From contig NZ_JXQC01000003.1 of NCBI RefSeq assembly GCF_001305965.1, positions 2,192,664 through 2,256,663 on the forward strand: a DNA stretch of 64,000 nucleotides. Reading direction: 5' to 3'. The stretch is from Erythrobacter sp. SG61-1L. Its GTDB lineage: Bacteria > Pseudomonadota > Alphaproteobacteria > Sphingomonadales > Sphingomonadaceae. Under the pieces are notes generated by a model. It worked only from the letters and a program-made list of their open reading frames with translations, was not told where the DNA came from and made no database searches. The translations under genes and the position numbers were made by a program. How positions within the stretch are numbered: the first letter of the stretch is position 1; every line of letters starts with the position of its first letter. This document shows, piece after piece, positions 55,768 to 63,837 of the stretch.

Positions 55768-56757
55768 GTGACCGAGCGTGACCGCCAAGCCGACGACGAC
55801 AGGGAGTGGAGCTCTTCCGGCCTCGCCAAGCGCGACGCCATCGACCAGTGGCGAAACTGGGCCGCCAGCACCATCGCGCCGATCGAAGTCACCGTTTTCG
55901 ATCCAGACAGTTTCGCTGCCCGTTGGGTGAGCCACGGCATCGGGCAGTTGCGCCTGCTTCAGCTCCACGCCCCTGCCCAGCGCGTGACCCACACCGGCGC
56001 GGAAGGTGCCGCCATGCGCGCCACGCCCTCCATCCAGCTGGTCTATTCGCTGCAGGGCGACATGAAGACATCCATGGGCGGCAGGCGCTTCACCCTGGCG
56101 GCCGGGCAGTTCGTGCTGCTGGACAATACCCGTTTCTACCAGATGGAGATGGATACGGAGCATCGAGCGCTGGACCTGATGATGCCGCAGAACTGGCTGG
56201 AGCGATATCTACCCGACGTGGGCACACATCTAGCCCGGCCGATGGACGGCCACGAAGGCTGGGGCGCGCCGCTGGGCGCGCTGCTGGAATGCCTTGTGAC
56301 ACGGCTCAAGACCACCACCCTGCCCCGGCCCCTGATCGCGGAGCAGATCGGCAATCTGCTGGCGCTGGCGACCGGCGTTAACGAGGCGGGCGAGAGCAGC
56401 AGCCCCAAGCATCGCCATCGCGGCCAGCTTGCCCGGTTGATCCTGCGTCGGATCGAAAACGACTATGCCTCGCCTGATCTCTCGCCTGACCGGGTGGCGG
56501 CCGATTGCGGCATTTCGAAAAGCTATCTCCAGACCCTGCTGGCCGGAAGCGGCACCAGTTTCGTACAGGAACTCAACGCCACCCGTCTGGAACGGGCAGG
56601 CGACATGCTGTCGGACCCCCGCACCCACAGCCTCTCCATCGCGGAGATCGCCTATCGCAACGGCTTCCTCGATCCCGGTTATTTCTCCCGCCAGTTCCGC
56701 AAGCGTTTCGGCATTACCCCGCGCGAATGGCGCGCGGGCCACGCACCGCAATCCTGA
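55768..56757 (+). CDS. AraC family transcriptional regulator (copy 2)
   Basis: 329 residues from a GTG at 55768, chosen because alignment with copy 1 starts just after it; in-frame sequence further upstream (to 55510) is low-quality and probably not translated. The sensor part (IEVTVFDPDSFAARWVSHGIGQLRLLQLHAPAQRV) and the DNA-binding part (PDRVAADCGISKSYLQTLLAGSGTSFVQELN ... FLDPGYFSRQFRKRFGITPREWRAG) align with copy 1 throughout. It lies next to the operon at 56934 and is the leading candidate for its activator. Confidence 0.88.
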   Translation: MTERDRQADDDREWSSSGLAKRDAIDQWRNWAASTIAPIEVTVFDPDSFAARWVSHGIGQLRLLQLHAPAQRVTHTGAEGAAMRATPSIQLVYSLQGDMKTSMGGRRFTLAAGQFVLLDNTRFYQMEMDTEHRALDLMMPQNWLERYLPDVGTHLARPMDGHEGWGAPLGALLECLVTRLKTTTLPRPLIAEQIGNLLALATGVNEAGESSSPKHRHRGQLARLILRRIENDYASPDLSPDRVAADCGISKSYLQTLLAGSGTSFVQELNATRLERAGDMLSDPRTHSLSIAEIAYRNGFLDPGYFSRQFRKRFGITPREWRAGHAPQS

Positions 56758-56780
56758 AACTCGCCCAGCCCTTTTGCATC

Positions 56781-56813
56781 GCACAACTTAGACAATAGCC
56801 TTGTGCTTTTGTC
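56781..56813. promoter_or_regulatory. putative operator: nested inverted repeats upstream of the phosphotransferase operon
   Basis: GCACAA (56781-56786) and TTGTGC (56801-56806) are inverted, and GACAA (56791-56795) pairs with TTGTC (56809-56813). They lie 120-153 bp upstream of the operon start and just after araC copy 2, a reasonable place for an activator site. Confidence 0.4.
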
Positions 56814-56933
56814 CTATTCATCATGTGCGTGAATCCTACCGAAGTCGGGCCTCAGGCAGTATCCTGACCTCAACAAGAAATTCCTGCGGGCACGAACCAC
56901 GCGGGAACGGGATTTGAATGGAGGATGTTGGAA

Positions 56934-58775
56934 ATGGCTGATGAAGCCAAGGGCTTTCCCTTGCCTAGTTCCCTGAAGGTCGTGCCGGGCACCGAAGCTG
57001 CCCAGGCCGCCTACCCCTATTACACCCAGTTCACTCCGGAAGACGATGAGCGCTTCTGGTTCTACAACTCGATGCACTTCCCTGAACCGATGCATCATTT
57101 CGACATGATCACGGCGGAAGCCGCCTATGTCGCACTGGGGGCCTTCAACACGCGCGTCCACGTGCTGCCCACGGCCAAGGGGATCGACCACCGCGTGATC
57201 AACGGGCGGGTCTATATCGGCGGCGTAGCCGTTACCGACCCGGCAGAGATCGAGGAACGCGTGGGCGAATTCCAGCAGCGCGCCTTCTATTATTACGAAC
57301 ACTGGGAGACTTTGTACGATCAGTGGAAGGACAAGATGAAGGCCCTGATCGCGGATGCGCAGGCGCTGCCCAAGCCCTCCCTGCCCGATTACGAGCCGTT
57401 GGAGACGACCCACACCGGCAAGGGCGTGGCCGCCAATCACGCACTGCTCGATATCTATCAGAAGCAGATCGAAGGGTACCACCGCATGTGGCACCACCAC
57501 TTCGAATTCCTGCTGCTGGGCTATGGCGCCTACATGACCTTCTTCGATTTCTGCAAGAAGGCCTTCCCCGAGATTTCGGACCAGACCATCAGCCGCATGG
57601 TCGCCGGCATGGAGGCGGAAATCTTCCGTCCCGACGAGGAAGTGAAGCGCCTCGCCCGCCGCGCGGTGGAACTGGGCGTGGACGACAAGTTCCATGACGG
57701 CATGTATATCGACGACGTGCTGGAAGCGCTCGACCAGCTGGGTGAGAGCGGCAAGGCCTGGCTCGACGAGCTGGAGGCGAGCCGCAATCCCTGGTTCAAC
57801 GTCAGCTCCGGCGATGGCTTCTACCATTATCACCGCAGCTGGAACGACGACCTCTCGCTGCCCTTCGCGGCCCTGCCGGGCTATATCGAGAAGGTGAAAG
57901 CCGGCACCAATATCGAACGCCCCACCGGCCAGCTGGTGGCCGAACGCGAGCAACTGGTGGCCGACTATCGCGACCTGCTCGACACCAACGAGGACAAGGC
58001 GACCTACGATCAGCTGATCCACCTCGCCCACCGCGTCTTCCCCTATGTGGAAGGCCACAAGTTCTATTGCGAGCATTGGTACACCAACCTGTTCTTCAAC
58101 AAGATCCGCGAATTCGGCGCCCTGCTGCGTGATCACGGCTTCTTCGAGAAGGAAGAGGACGTGTTTCACCTCACCCAATATGAGCTGGAAAGCGCGATCA
58201 TCGACCTGATGCTGTCCTGGGGCATCGGTTCCGAGCCGCGCGGGCCGAAATACTGGCCCGCCATCGTCAAGCAGCGTGCCGCCGCAATCGCGGAATGGGC
58301 CAAGCATCCCACCCCGCCTGCTCTGGGCAATGTGCCGGATTCGATCGACGACCCGGCCATCGTCATGCTGTGGGGCATCACCCGCGACAATCTCGACACC
58401 TGGCTCAATGCCGATGCGGATGAAGATACGCGGGAGCTGAAGGGCTTCGCCGCCTGCCATGGCGTGGTTGAAGGCCCCGCCCGCGTGGTGAAGTCGGTCG
58501 AGGAAATCGGCCGTCTGCAACAGGGCGACATTCTGGTCTGTCAGGTGACCAACCCCACCTGGGCGCCGATCTTCCAGAAGATCAGCGCCGCCGTTTCCGA
58601 CATCGGCGGTTCGATGAGCCATATGGCGATCGTTGCCCGTGAGTACGGCTTGCCCGCCGTGGTCGGCACCGGCACCGCAACCCAGAAGATCAAGGACGGC
58701 CAGCGCATCCGGGTGGATGGCGGCCGCGGCACCGTGACCATCCTCGACGAGGAAACGGTGCTTGAGGACGCATGA
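56934..58775 (+). CDS. aryl phosphotransferase catalytic/mobile-domain subunit (acetovanillone-phosphorylating AcvAB / HpeHI-like)
   Basis: 613 residues from the ATG at 56934 (9 nt after GGAGG). The C-terminal 80 residues are a PEP-utilising mobile domain: GSMSHMAIVAREYGLPAVVGTG contains catalytic H563, which carries the phosphate. The long N-terminal part (HHFEFLLLGYGAYMTFFDFCKKAFPE, KFYCEHWYTNLFF) is helical, resembling phenylphosphate synthase and the phosphotransferase of acetovanillone degraders. With the next gene it should phosphorylate a phenolic hydroxyl using ATP. The surrounding genes support this strongly; the exact substrate is not shown by sequence. Confidence 0.85.
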   Translation: MADEAKGFPLPSSLKVVPGTEAAQAAYPYYTQFTPEDDERFWFYNSMHFPEPMHHFDMITAEAAYVALGAFNTRVHVLPTAKGIDHRVINGRVYIGGVAVTDPAEIEERVGEFQQRAFYYYEHWETLYDQWKDKMKALIADAQALPKPSLPDYEPLETTHTGKGVAANHALLDIYQKQIEGYHRMWHHHFEFLLLGYGAYMTFFDFCKKAFPEISDQTISRMVAGMEAEIFRPDEEVKRLARRAVELGVDDKFHDGMYIDDVLEALDQLGESGKAWLDELEASRNPWFNVSSGDGFYHYHRSWNDDLSLPFAALPGYIEKVKAGTNIERPTGQLVAEREQLVADYRDLLDTNEDKATYDQLIHLAHRVFPYVEGHKFYCEHWYTNLFFNKIREFGALLRDHGFFEKEEDVFHLTQYELESAIIDLMLSWGIGSEPRGPKYWPAIVKQRAAAIAEWAKHPTPPALGNVPDSIDDPAIVMLWGITRDNLDTWLNADADEDTRELKGFAACHGVVEGPARVVKSVEEIGRLQQGDILVCQVTNPTWAPIFQKISAAVSDIGGSMSHMAIVAREYGLPAVVGTGTATQKIKDGQRIRVDGGRGTVTILDEETVLEDA

Positions 58776-58779
58776 CGCA

Positions 58780-59829
58780 ATGAGCAGTGAAGTGAAATCG
58801 GTCGCCTGGTTTTCCGAAGTCGGCATTCACGATCGCCCTACCGTAGGCGGCAAGGGCGGGAGCTTGGGCGAATTGACCGGCGCCGGGATTGCCGTCCCTC
58901 CCGGCTTCGTCGTCACCACTCACGCCTTCGAGCTGTTCCTTGAGGCACTCGAAGCGCGTGACAGTGTGCGTAGCAAGGTGGAACGGCTCGAACCTGCCAA
59001 TCTGGAAGCGGTAACAGCCCTCTCGCAGGAACTGCGCCGCCGGGTCGTTGAAGAACCCCTGCCCGCCGAAGTGGAACAGGCGATCCTTGCTGCCCATGCC
59101 GAATTGTGCGGCGGCGGCAACATGCCTGTGGCCGTGCGTTCTTCGGCCACCACCGAAGATGCGGAAGATGCCAGCTTCGCCGGATTGCAGGACACTTTCC
59201 TGTGGGTGCTGAGCGCGGAAGATACCGTCCACCGCGTGCGCGAATGCTGGGGCAGCCTCTATTCGCTGGAGAGCATGACCTACCGGCTCAAGCACAAGCT
59301 GCCCGAAGAAGGCGTGGCGATGGCCGTGGTGGTCCAGCAGATGGTGGATGCGCGCACGGCAGGCGTGATGTTCACCCGCTCCCCCACCAGCGGCGACAAG
59401 TCCGTCATCACTATCGAAGGCGCCTGGGGTCTCGGCAGCGCGGTCGTTTCCGGCGAAGTCACGCCGGATCGTTGGGTGATGGGCAAGATCACCGGCGAGA
59501 TCAGCGTGCGCGACATTTCGCACAAACACGCCAAGCAGGTGCCCGCGCCCGAAGGCGGGATCGTGGAAGTAGAACTGGACAAGGTGGACGCGGAAGCCCC
59601 CTGCCTTTCCGACGACGAATTGCAGGCCCTGCGCGAAGTCGGGCGGAGGATCGAGCGCCACTATGGCCGCCCGCAGGACATCGAATGGGCCGTCGACAAG
59701 CAGGGCGACATCCTGCTGCTCCAGAGCCGCCCGGAAACCGTCTGGTCCGCAAAGGACGTCGCCCCCGTGGCAGAGAAGAAAGACAATCCCCTGAACCACG
59801 TGATGAACATCTTCGGAGGCCGCCGATGA
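58780..59829 (+). CDS. aryl phosphotransferase ATP-binding subunit (PPDK N-terminal type)
   Basis: 349 residues. It is the ATP-grasp half of PEP synthase-like enzymes: GGKGGSLGELTGAGIAVPPGFVVTT, VAVRSSATTEDAEDASFAGLQDTFLWV, GVMFTRSPTSGDKSVITIEGAWGLGSAVVSG, QDIEWAVDKQGDILLLQSRPET. In this two-subunit arrangement it phosphorylates the histidine of the mobile-domain subunit, which then phosphorylates the phenol. It overlaps the carrier gene (ATGA). Confidence 0.9.
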   Translation: MSSEVKSVAWFSEVGIHDRPTVGGKGGSLGELTGAGIAVPPGFVVTTHAFELFLEALEARDSVRSKVERLEPANLEAVTALSQELRRRVVEEPLPAEVEQAILAAHAELCGGGNMPVAVRSSATTEDAEDASFAGLQDTFLWVLSAEDTVHRVRECWGSLYSLESMTYRLKHKLPEEGVAMAVVVQQMVDARTAGVMFTRSPTSGDKSVITIEGAWGLGSAVVSGEVTPDRWVMGKITGEISVRDISHKHAKQVPAPEGGIVEVELDKVDAEAPCLSDDELQALREVGRRIERHYGRPQDIEWAVDKQGDILLLQSRPETVWSAKDVAPVAEKKDNPLNHVMNIFGGRR

Positions 59830-60308
59830 TCCTGACGGCGAAGGACATCGCGGAGATCACCCGCCTGCTGGATGAATCGCAGTTTTCCGAACTCAAGCTG
59901 GAGATCGGCGATTTCAAACTGCGCGTCAGCCGTGGTGGTTCGGGCCGGCGGCTTTACGATGACGATGTGGAGGCCGCCCCGGCTCCGCGCACTGCCGCAC
60001 CCTCCACGCCTGCTCCTGCCGCTGCTCCCGCGCCTGCGACACCCGCCACCGGCCCAGCGGCGGGCGAAGTGGACGTGCCCGCACCGCTGCTCGGCAATTT
60101 CTATTCCGCCCCGCGCCCTGGCGATCCCCCCTTCGTGAAGGTGGGCGATCTGGTGAATGAGGACAGCATCATCGGCATCATCGAAGTGATGAAGCTGATG
60201 AACTCGGTCCGCGCTGGCGTTGCCGGCACGGTCGTCGCCATCCTCGCGGATAACGGCACCTCAGTGGAAGAGGGGCAGGCCCTCATCCGCGTGAAGACGG
60301 GCGAGTAA
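59826..60308 (+). CDS. biotin carboxyl carrier protein
   Basis: 160 residues. An N-terminal helix pair, an alanine/proline linker (about 55-80), then a biotinyl domain with the VMKLMN motif; the biotin lysine is K123. It resembles AccB but is longer in the linker and tuned to this operon. Its carboxylase would be charged by a biotin carboxylase that must come from elsewhere in the genome, since none is adjacent. Confidence 0.92.
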   Translation: MILTAKDIAEITRLLDESQFSELKLEIGDFKLRVSRGGSGRRLYDDDVEAAPAPRTAAPSTPAPAAAPAPATPATGPAAGEVDVPAPLLGNFYSAPRPGDPPFVKVGDLVNEDSIIGIIEVMKLMNSVRAGVAGTVVAILADNGTSVEEGQALIRVKTGE

Positions 60309-60312
60309 GGCC

Positions 60313-61773
60313 ATGGCAAAGGTCCAGCTCGTCGAAACCTCGCTGCGCGATGGGAATCAGTGCCTGTGGGGCGCCCTTGGCGTCGATACGGCCCGCACGC
60401 TCACTATCGCCCCGGTAATGGAACGGTGCGGCTTCAAGGCGATCGACTTCACCACGTCCACTCATATGGGCGTTGCGGTGCGCTACAAGCAGGAAGATCC
60501 GTGGGAGCGGATACGCGGCATGGCGGAGGCCTGCCCCACCACGCCGCTGCAATTCCTCTCCACCGGCTTCCGCTTCATCGCCTGGGAGACCGCGAGCCCC
60601 GAATTCATGGAACTGGCCTTCCGCACACTGGCCCGCAACGGTATCCGCCGCTTCGCTTTGGCGGACCCCATGAACGATGCGGCTTCCAACGTGGAAGTCG
60701 CCCGTCTGGTCAAGCGCGCAGGCGGCGAACAGGTGGTGGGCGCGCTCGTCTATACGATCAGCCCGATCCACGATGACGCCCATTATGCCGAGGCAGCGCG
60801 GATCATGGCCGCCAGCCCGGACATCGATGCGCTCTACATCAAGGACCCCGGCGGGCTGCTCACCAGCAAGCGCGCCCAGACCCTGATCCCCGCGATCATG
60901 GCCGAAATCGGCGAGAAGCCGCTGGAACTGCACGCCCATTGCACTATCGGCTTGGCCGAACAGGCCTATCTCGAAGGCGTGGAACTGGGAGCGACTGCCC
61001 TGCAATGCGCCAGCGGTGGCGCGGCCGACGGCACCTCCAATCCACCGATCCAGCGCATGATCGCCAATCTGCGCGCCATGGGCCACACGGTCGAGATCGA
61101 TGACGAGGCCGTGGCGGAAGTCTGCAATTACTTCACAGCACTGGCAGAGGCCGAAGGCCTGCCCACCGGGCACCCGATGCCCTTCGATGCCGCCTATTTC
61201 CATCACAATCTGCCCGGCGGCATGGTCGGCACCATGCGCCGCCATCTTTCGGACCAGCGCGTGCCCCATCTGGAAGGCGCGGTGATCGAAGAACTGGGCC
61301 GTATCCGGCGGGAACTGGGCTGGCCCATCGTGATGACGCCCTTTGCCCAGATGCTGCAAACACAGGCCGTGATGAACGTGACGGGCAAGGAACGCTATGC
61401 CGTGATCCCGGACGAGATCATCCGCTTCGCCATCGGCAAGTTCGGCCGCCCGATGCAGCCAGTCGATCCCAATCTGATGGACCGCATCATGTCAGATCCG
61501 CGCACCAAGGAACTGGCAGCAGAACCGGGCATGGCCGAATTGTCGGACCTCAGGAAGCGCATCGGCCCGAACCTGTCGGACGAGGAATTCCTGTTGCGCG
61601 CCACCATGCCGGCCAATCTGGTCGATGCCATGCAGGCGGCAGGCCCGGCGAACCGGGTCTATAATCCCGAGACGCGGGCAGTCATGGAGCTGGTCCGCGG
61701 CGTACTCAGCCGCCGCGACCTCACCGAAATCACAGTTGAAAAGGAAGGCTTCCGGCTCGCAGTCGAAGCCTGA
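60313..61773 (+). CDS. carboxyltransferase subunit (HMGL-like / pyruvate carboxylase beta-like)
   Basis: 486 residues. The TIM-barrel HMGL-like domain has LVETSLRDGNQCLWG, the metal-binding HAHCTIGLAEQAY, and ASGGAADGTSNPP; the C-terminal part resembles the PYC-OADA domain. It transfers carboxyl from biotin to an acceptor. In context the acceptor would be the methyl ketone of a phosphorylated hydroxyacetophenone, giving the beta-keto acid. The gene begins 5 nt after the carrier stop. Confidence 0.9.
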   Translation: MAKVQLVETSLRDGNQCLWGALGVDTARTLTIAPVMERCGFKAIDFTTSTHMGVAVRYKQEDPWERIRGMAEACPTTPLQFLSTGFRFIAWETASPEFMELAFRTLARNGIRRFALADPMNDAASNVEVARLVKRAGGEQVVGALVYTISPIHDDAHYAEAARIMAASPDIDALYIKDPGGLLTSKRAQTLIPAIMAEIGEKPLELHAHCTIGLAEQAYLEGVELGATALQCASGGAADGTSNPPIQRMIANLRAMGHTVEIDDEAVAEVCNYFTALAEAEGLPTGHPMPFDAAYFHHNLPGGMVGTMRRHLSDQRVPHLEGAVIEELGRIRRELGWPIVMTPFAQMLQTQAVMNVTGKERYAVIPDEIIRFAIGKFGRPMQPVDPNLMDRIMSDPRTKELAAEPGMAELSDLRKRIGPNLSDEEFLLRATMPANLVDAMQAAGPANRVYNPETRAVMELVRGVLSRRDLTEITVEKEGFRLAVEA

Positions 61774-61787
61774 TCACGGATCCCGAT

Positions 61788-62636
61788 ATGTCCCATTCCC
61801 AATTCGCAGAACCCATCGGCACCGCGCGCGGCGTGATGTTCGATCTCGACGGTACGCTTATCCTCTCCAACCGCGAACTCGGCCAGTACAAGGTGCTGCC
61901 GGGCGCCGTGGAGACCCTGGAAGCCCTCAAGCAGCGCGGCATCCCCTATCTCGCCCTCACAAATGGCAGCGCCTATCCCGCGAGCCGCCAGGGCCCGCGC
62001 CTTCGCGAAATCGGCCTGCCCATTCCTGACGAGAACCTGTTCACGCCCAACAGCGTTGCCGGGCAGGTGCTGAAGAACCGAGGCGTCGAGCGCGTCCTCG
62101 TTCTGGGTACGGAAGGTGTGGGCGAAGCCTTGCGGCTTGAAGGCCTCAATACGATCATGCCCGGCGATGCAGATGCCGCCCGCGCGGATGCTGTTTATGT
62201 CGCCTGGCATCCCGACTGCGGCATGGATCATATCCACGCCGCTTGCGAGGCTGTGCTGCGCGGGGCAGCCTTCTTCACCGCATCCGACGTACCGTTCTTT
62301 GCCACGCAGAGCGGCCGCTCTTTCGGTTACAGCTGCGCAATCAGCGGCGCCATCGCCCGTGTGACCGGAGTGGAACCGGAAGTGACCGGCAAACCCTCGC
62401 TCCACGCAATGCAGTTCGTCGCCGCCCGGCTTGGTTTGCCGATGAAGGACGTTGCGGTAGTCGGCGATGATCCGAAAGTTGAGACCGAGATGGCCCGGCT
62501 CGGAGGAGCAATCGGCATTGGCGTCACCACCGGCACGACCTCGCTTAAGGAATGGGCAGCCCAGCCTGCTGATCGCGCACCCCATCGCGTAATCGACAGG
62601 ATTGACGCTATCCTTGAGATGGGCCTGCTCCGCTGA
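61788..62636 (+). CDS. HAD-superfamily phosphatase (NagD/AcvF-like)
   Basis: 282 residues. HAD motif I MFDLDGTLILSN (nucleophile D19), motif II in ALTNGSAYP, motif III/IV in GKPSLHAMQ and VVGDDPKVETEMARLGGAIGIGV. The C2-type cap resembles NagD. It is the last gene of the operon and is expected to remove the phosphate from the aromatic ring after carboxylation, as AcvF is reported to do. Confidence 0.88.
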   Translation: MSHSQFAEPIGTARGVMFDLDGTLILSNRELGQYKVLPGAVETLEALKQRGIPYLALTNGSAYPASRQGPRLREIGLPIPDENLFTPNSVAGQVLKNRGVERVLVLGTEGVGEALRLEGLNTIMPGDADAARADAVYVAWHPDCGMDHIHAACEAVLRGAAFFTASDVPFFATQSGRSFGYSCAISGAIARVTGVEPEVTGKPSLHAMQFVAARLGLPMKDVAVVGDDPKVETEMARLGGAIGIGVTTGTTSLKEWAAQPADRAPHRVIDRIDAILEMGLLR

Positions 62637-62668
62637 ACCTTACGTCGGGCACAGGTTTGGCCCTTATA

Positions 62669-62696
62669 CGAGGGCGGATTGTACAATACGCCCTCG
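62669..62696. promoter_or_regulatory. 28-bp near-perfect palindrome after the operon
   Basis: CGAGGGCG, a single base, ATTGTACAAT, a single base, CGCCCTCG: arms identical apart from the two bases flanking the core. The TTGTACAA core is like GntR-family half-site pairs. It may be an operator for the region to the right or a decaying terminator-like element; no T-run follows. Confidence 0.45.
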
Positions 62697-63067
62697 CCTC
62701 GCTCCGGTGACAGATCTCGAACAGCTTGCGCCCACAGGCTAGGCGACCCGCCCTTGTAAACCTCTCCTCCAGCAGGATCGGTGCTCACAGCTCTCACCGG
62801 CGGCTTGAGCGCCAGTGTCTGCAGGAGCTGGCGCTATTCTCTCCTCCCGGTCAGCCTATGATATAGTAGCGACTGCGGAATTCAGCACCAGCTGCCTGGT
62901 CGGTAATGAGTTACGGGCGATCAGTTCTGTACCGCGCAACTCGAACCTGTGCACCTCAAGCGCTGCTTCTTCGACTTACTCGGCCTTTCTGCTGCCTGAT
63001 CGTCGGTATTCGTGCGCATTTCCCGGCGGACCCAAGCCTGTTTGCAGTTGCCAGCACCTAAGGGCGA
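62697..63067. other. gene-free stretch, no feature recognised
   Basis: Between the palindrome and the O-methyltransferase stop I see no convincing ORF on either strand, no tRNA-like sequence, and no clear repeat of the four families. The right-hand 200 bp have lower coding character, so this may be a decayed gene or mobile fragment, but I could not recognise any domain. Confidence 0.5.
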
Positions 63068-63715
63068 TCAGAGCGACGAATTCCCGGCGTTCCATCTCAC
63101 CGTCAGCTCTATTCCCTGCCCGATTGGCAATAGCGCAGTCTGTAGGTCCGGTTTGGCGCGAATGACCTTACGCAGTGCACGTGCGCTGTCTCGGGCGCCC
63201 TCCGGATGAATCATGTTGTCCGTCACGACTACCGCTTCATCGGCCAGTTTCGGATAGACGGCTTCGAAGCAGGATACGTAGAGGTCCTTCCAGATGTCCA
63301 GGAAGACGAATTCGAACGGCCCTGGTTCTCTTGCCACTACGTCTAGCGCGTCCCCATTTCGGAAGTCCACGAAAGCTTCCAGACCAGCCCGCGCGAGCAT
63401 GGCGCGGGCATAGTCCTGCTTGGCAGGGTCAAGGTCTATCGTGATTACTTTCGCCCCGCACGCCCGCGCGGCATCCGCAAGGAAGAGCGTGGAATAGCCA
63501 TAGCTGGTTCCGAGTTCGAGTATGGTGCCGGGACTGCGCGCAAGTACAAGTGCGTGAAGAACGCCCGCCGCCTCCTGCCCGACAGGCAGAAGAAATTCAT
63601 CTCGGTGCGCGCCCATCTCTCCCGGCTCCATGCTGGCCATTCGGGCAATCTCCGCGCGGTGGCGTTCACTATACTCGGCAAGCACCGTGGCCACGCGGGC
63701 ATCTTCGAACTGCAT
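63068..63715 (-). CDS. SAM-dependent O-methyltransferase-like protein (COG4122 type)
   Basis: 215 residues from the ATG at 63715, with GGGAGA upstream. The methyltransferase class I fold shows motif I ILELGTSYGYSTLFLA, the acidic ITIDLD after it, DFRNGDALDVV, and FEFVFLDIWKDLY. This class resembles catechol or phenolic O-methyltransferases. Next to an aromatic catabolic operon a phenolic substrate is tempting, but the two are on opposite strands and separated by a gene-free gap. Confidence 0.85.
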   Translation of the reverse strand: MQFEDARVATVLAEYSERHRAEIARMASMEPGEMGAHRDEFLLPVGQEAAGVLHALVLARSPGTILELGTSYGYSTLFLADAARACGAKVITIDLDPAKQDYARAMLARAGLEAFVDFRNGDALDVVAREPGPFEFVFLDIWKDLYVSCFEAVYPKLADEAVVVTDNMIHPEGARDSARALRKVIRAKPDLQTALLPIGQGIELTVRWNAGNSSL

Positions 63716-63776
63716 CCATTCTCTCCCATTTGCGTGGAGCAATGTGCATCCGAAGAGGCTGGAACGCCAGACAGCA

Positions 63777-63806
63777 AAAGGCCCGGAGGTTTCCCCCCGG
63801 GCCTTT
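63777..63806 (-). terminator. terminator hairpin after the OmpA-family gene
   Basis: Perfect 10-bp arms AAAGGCCCGG and CCGGGCCTTT with a 10-nt loop, lying 31 bp downstream of the OmpA stop on the minus strand and followed there by TTTTGC-like bases. Confidence 0.75.
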
Positions 63807-63837
63807 CGTTTGTCGGACCTTGCGGTTCGGATCGGGC

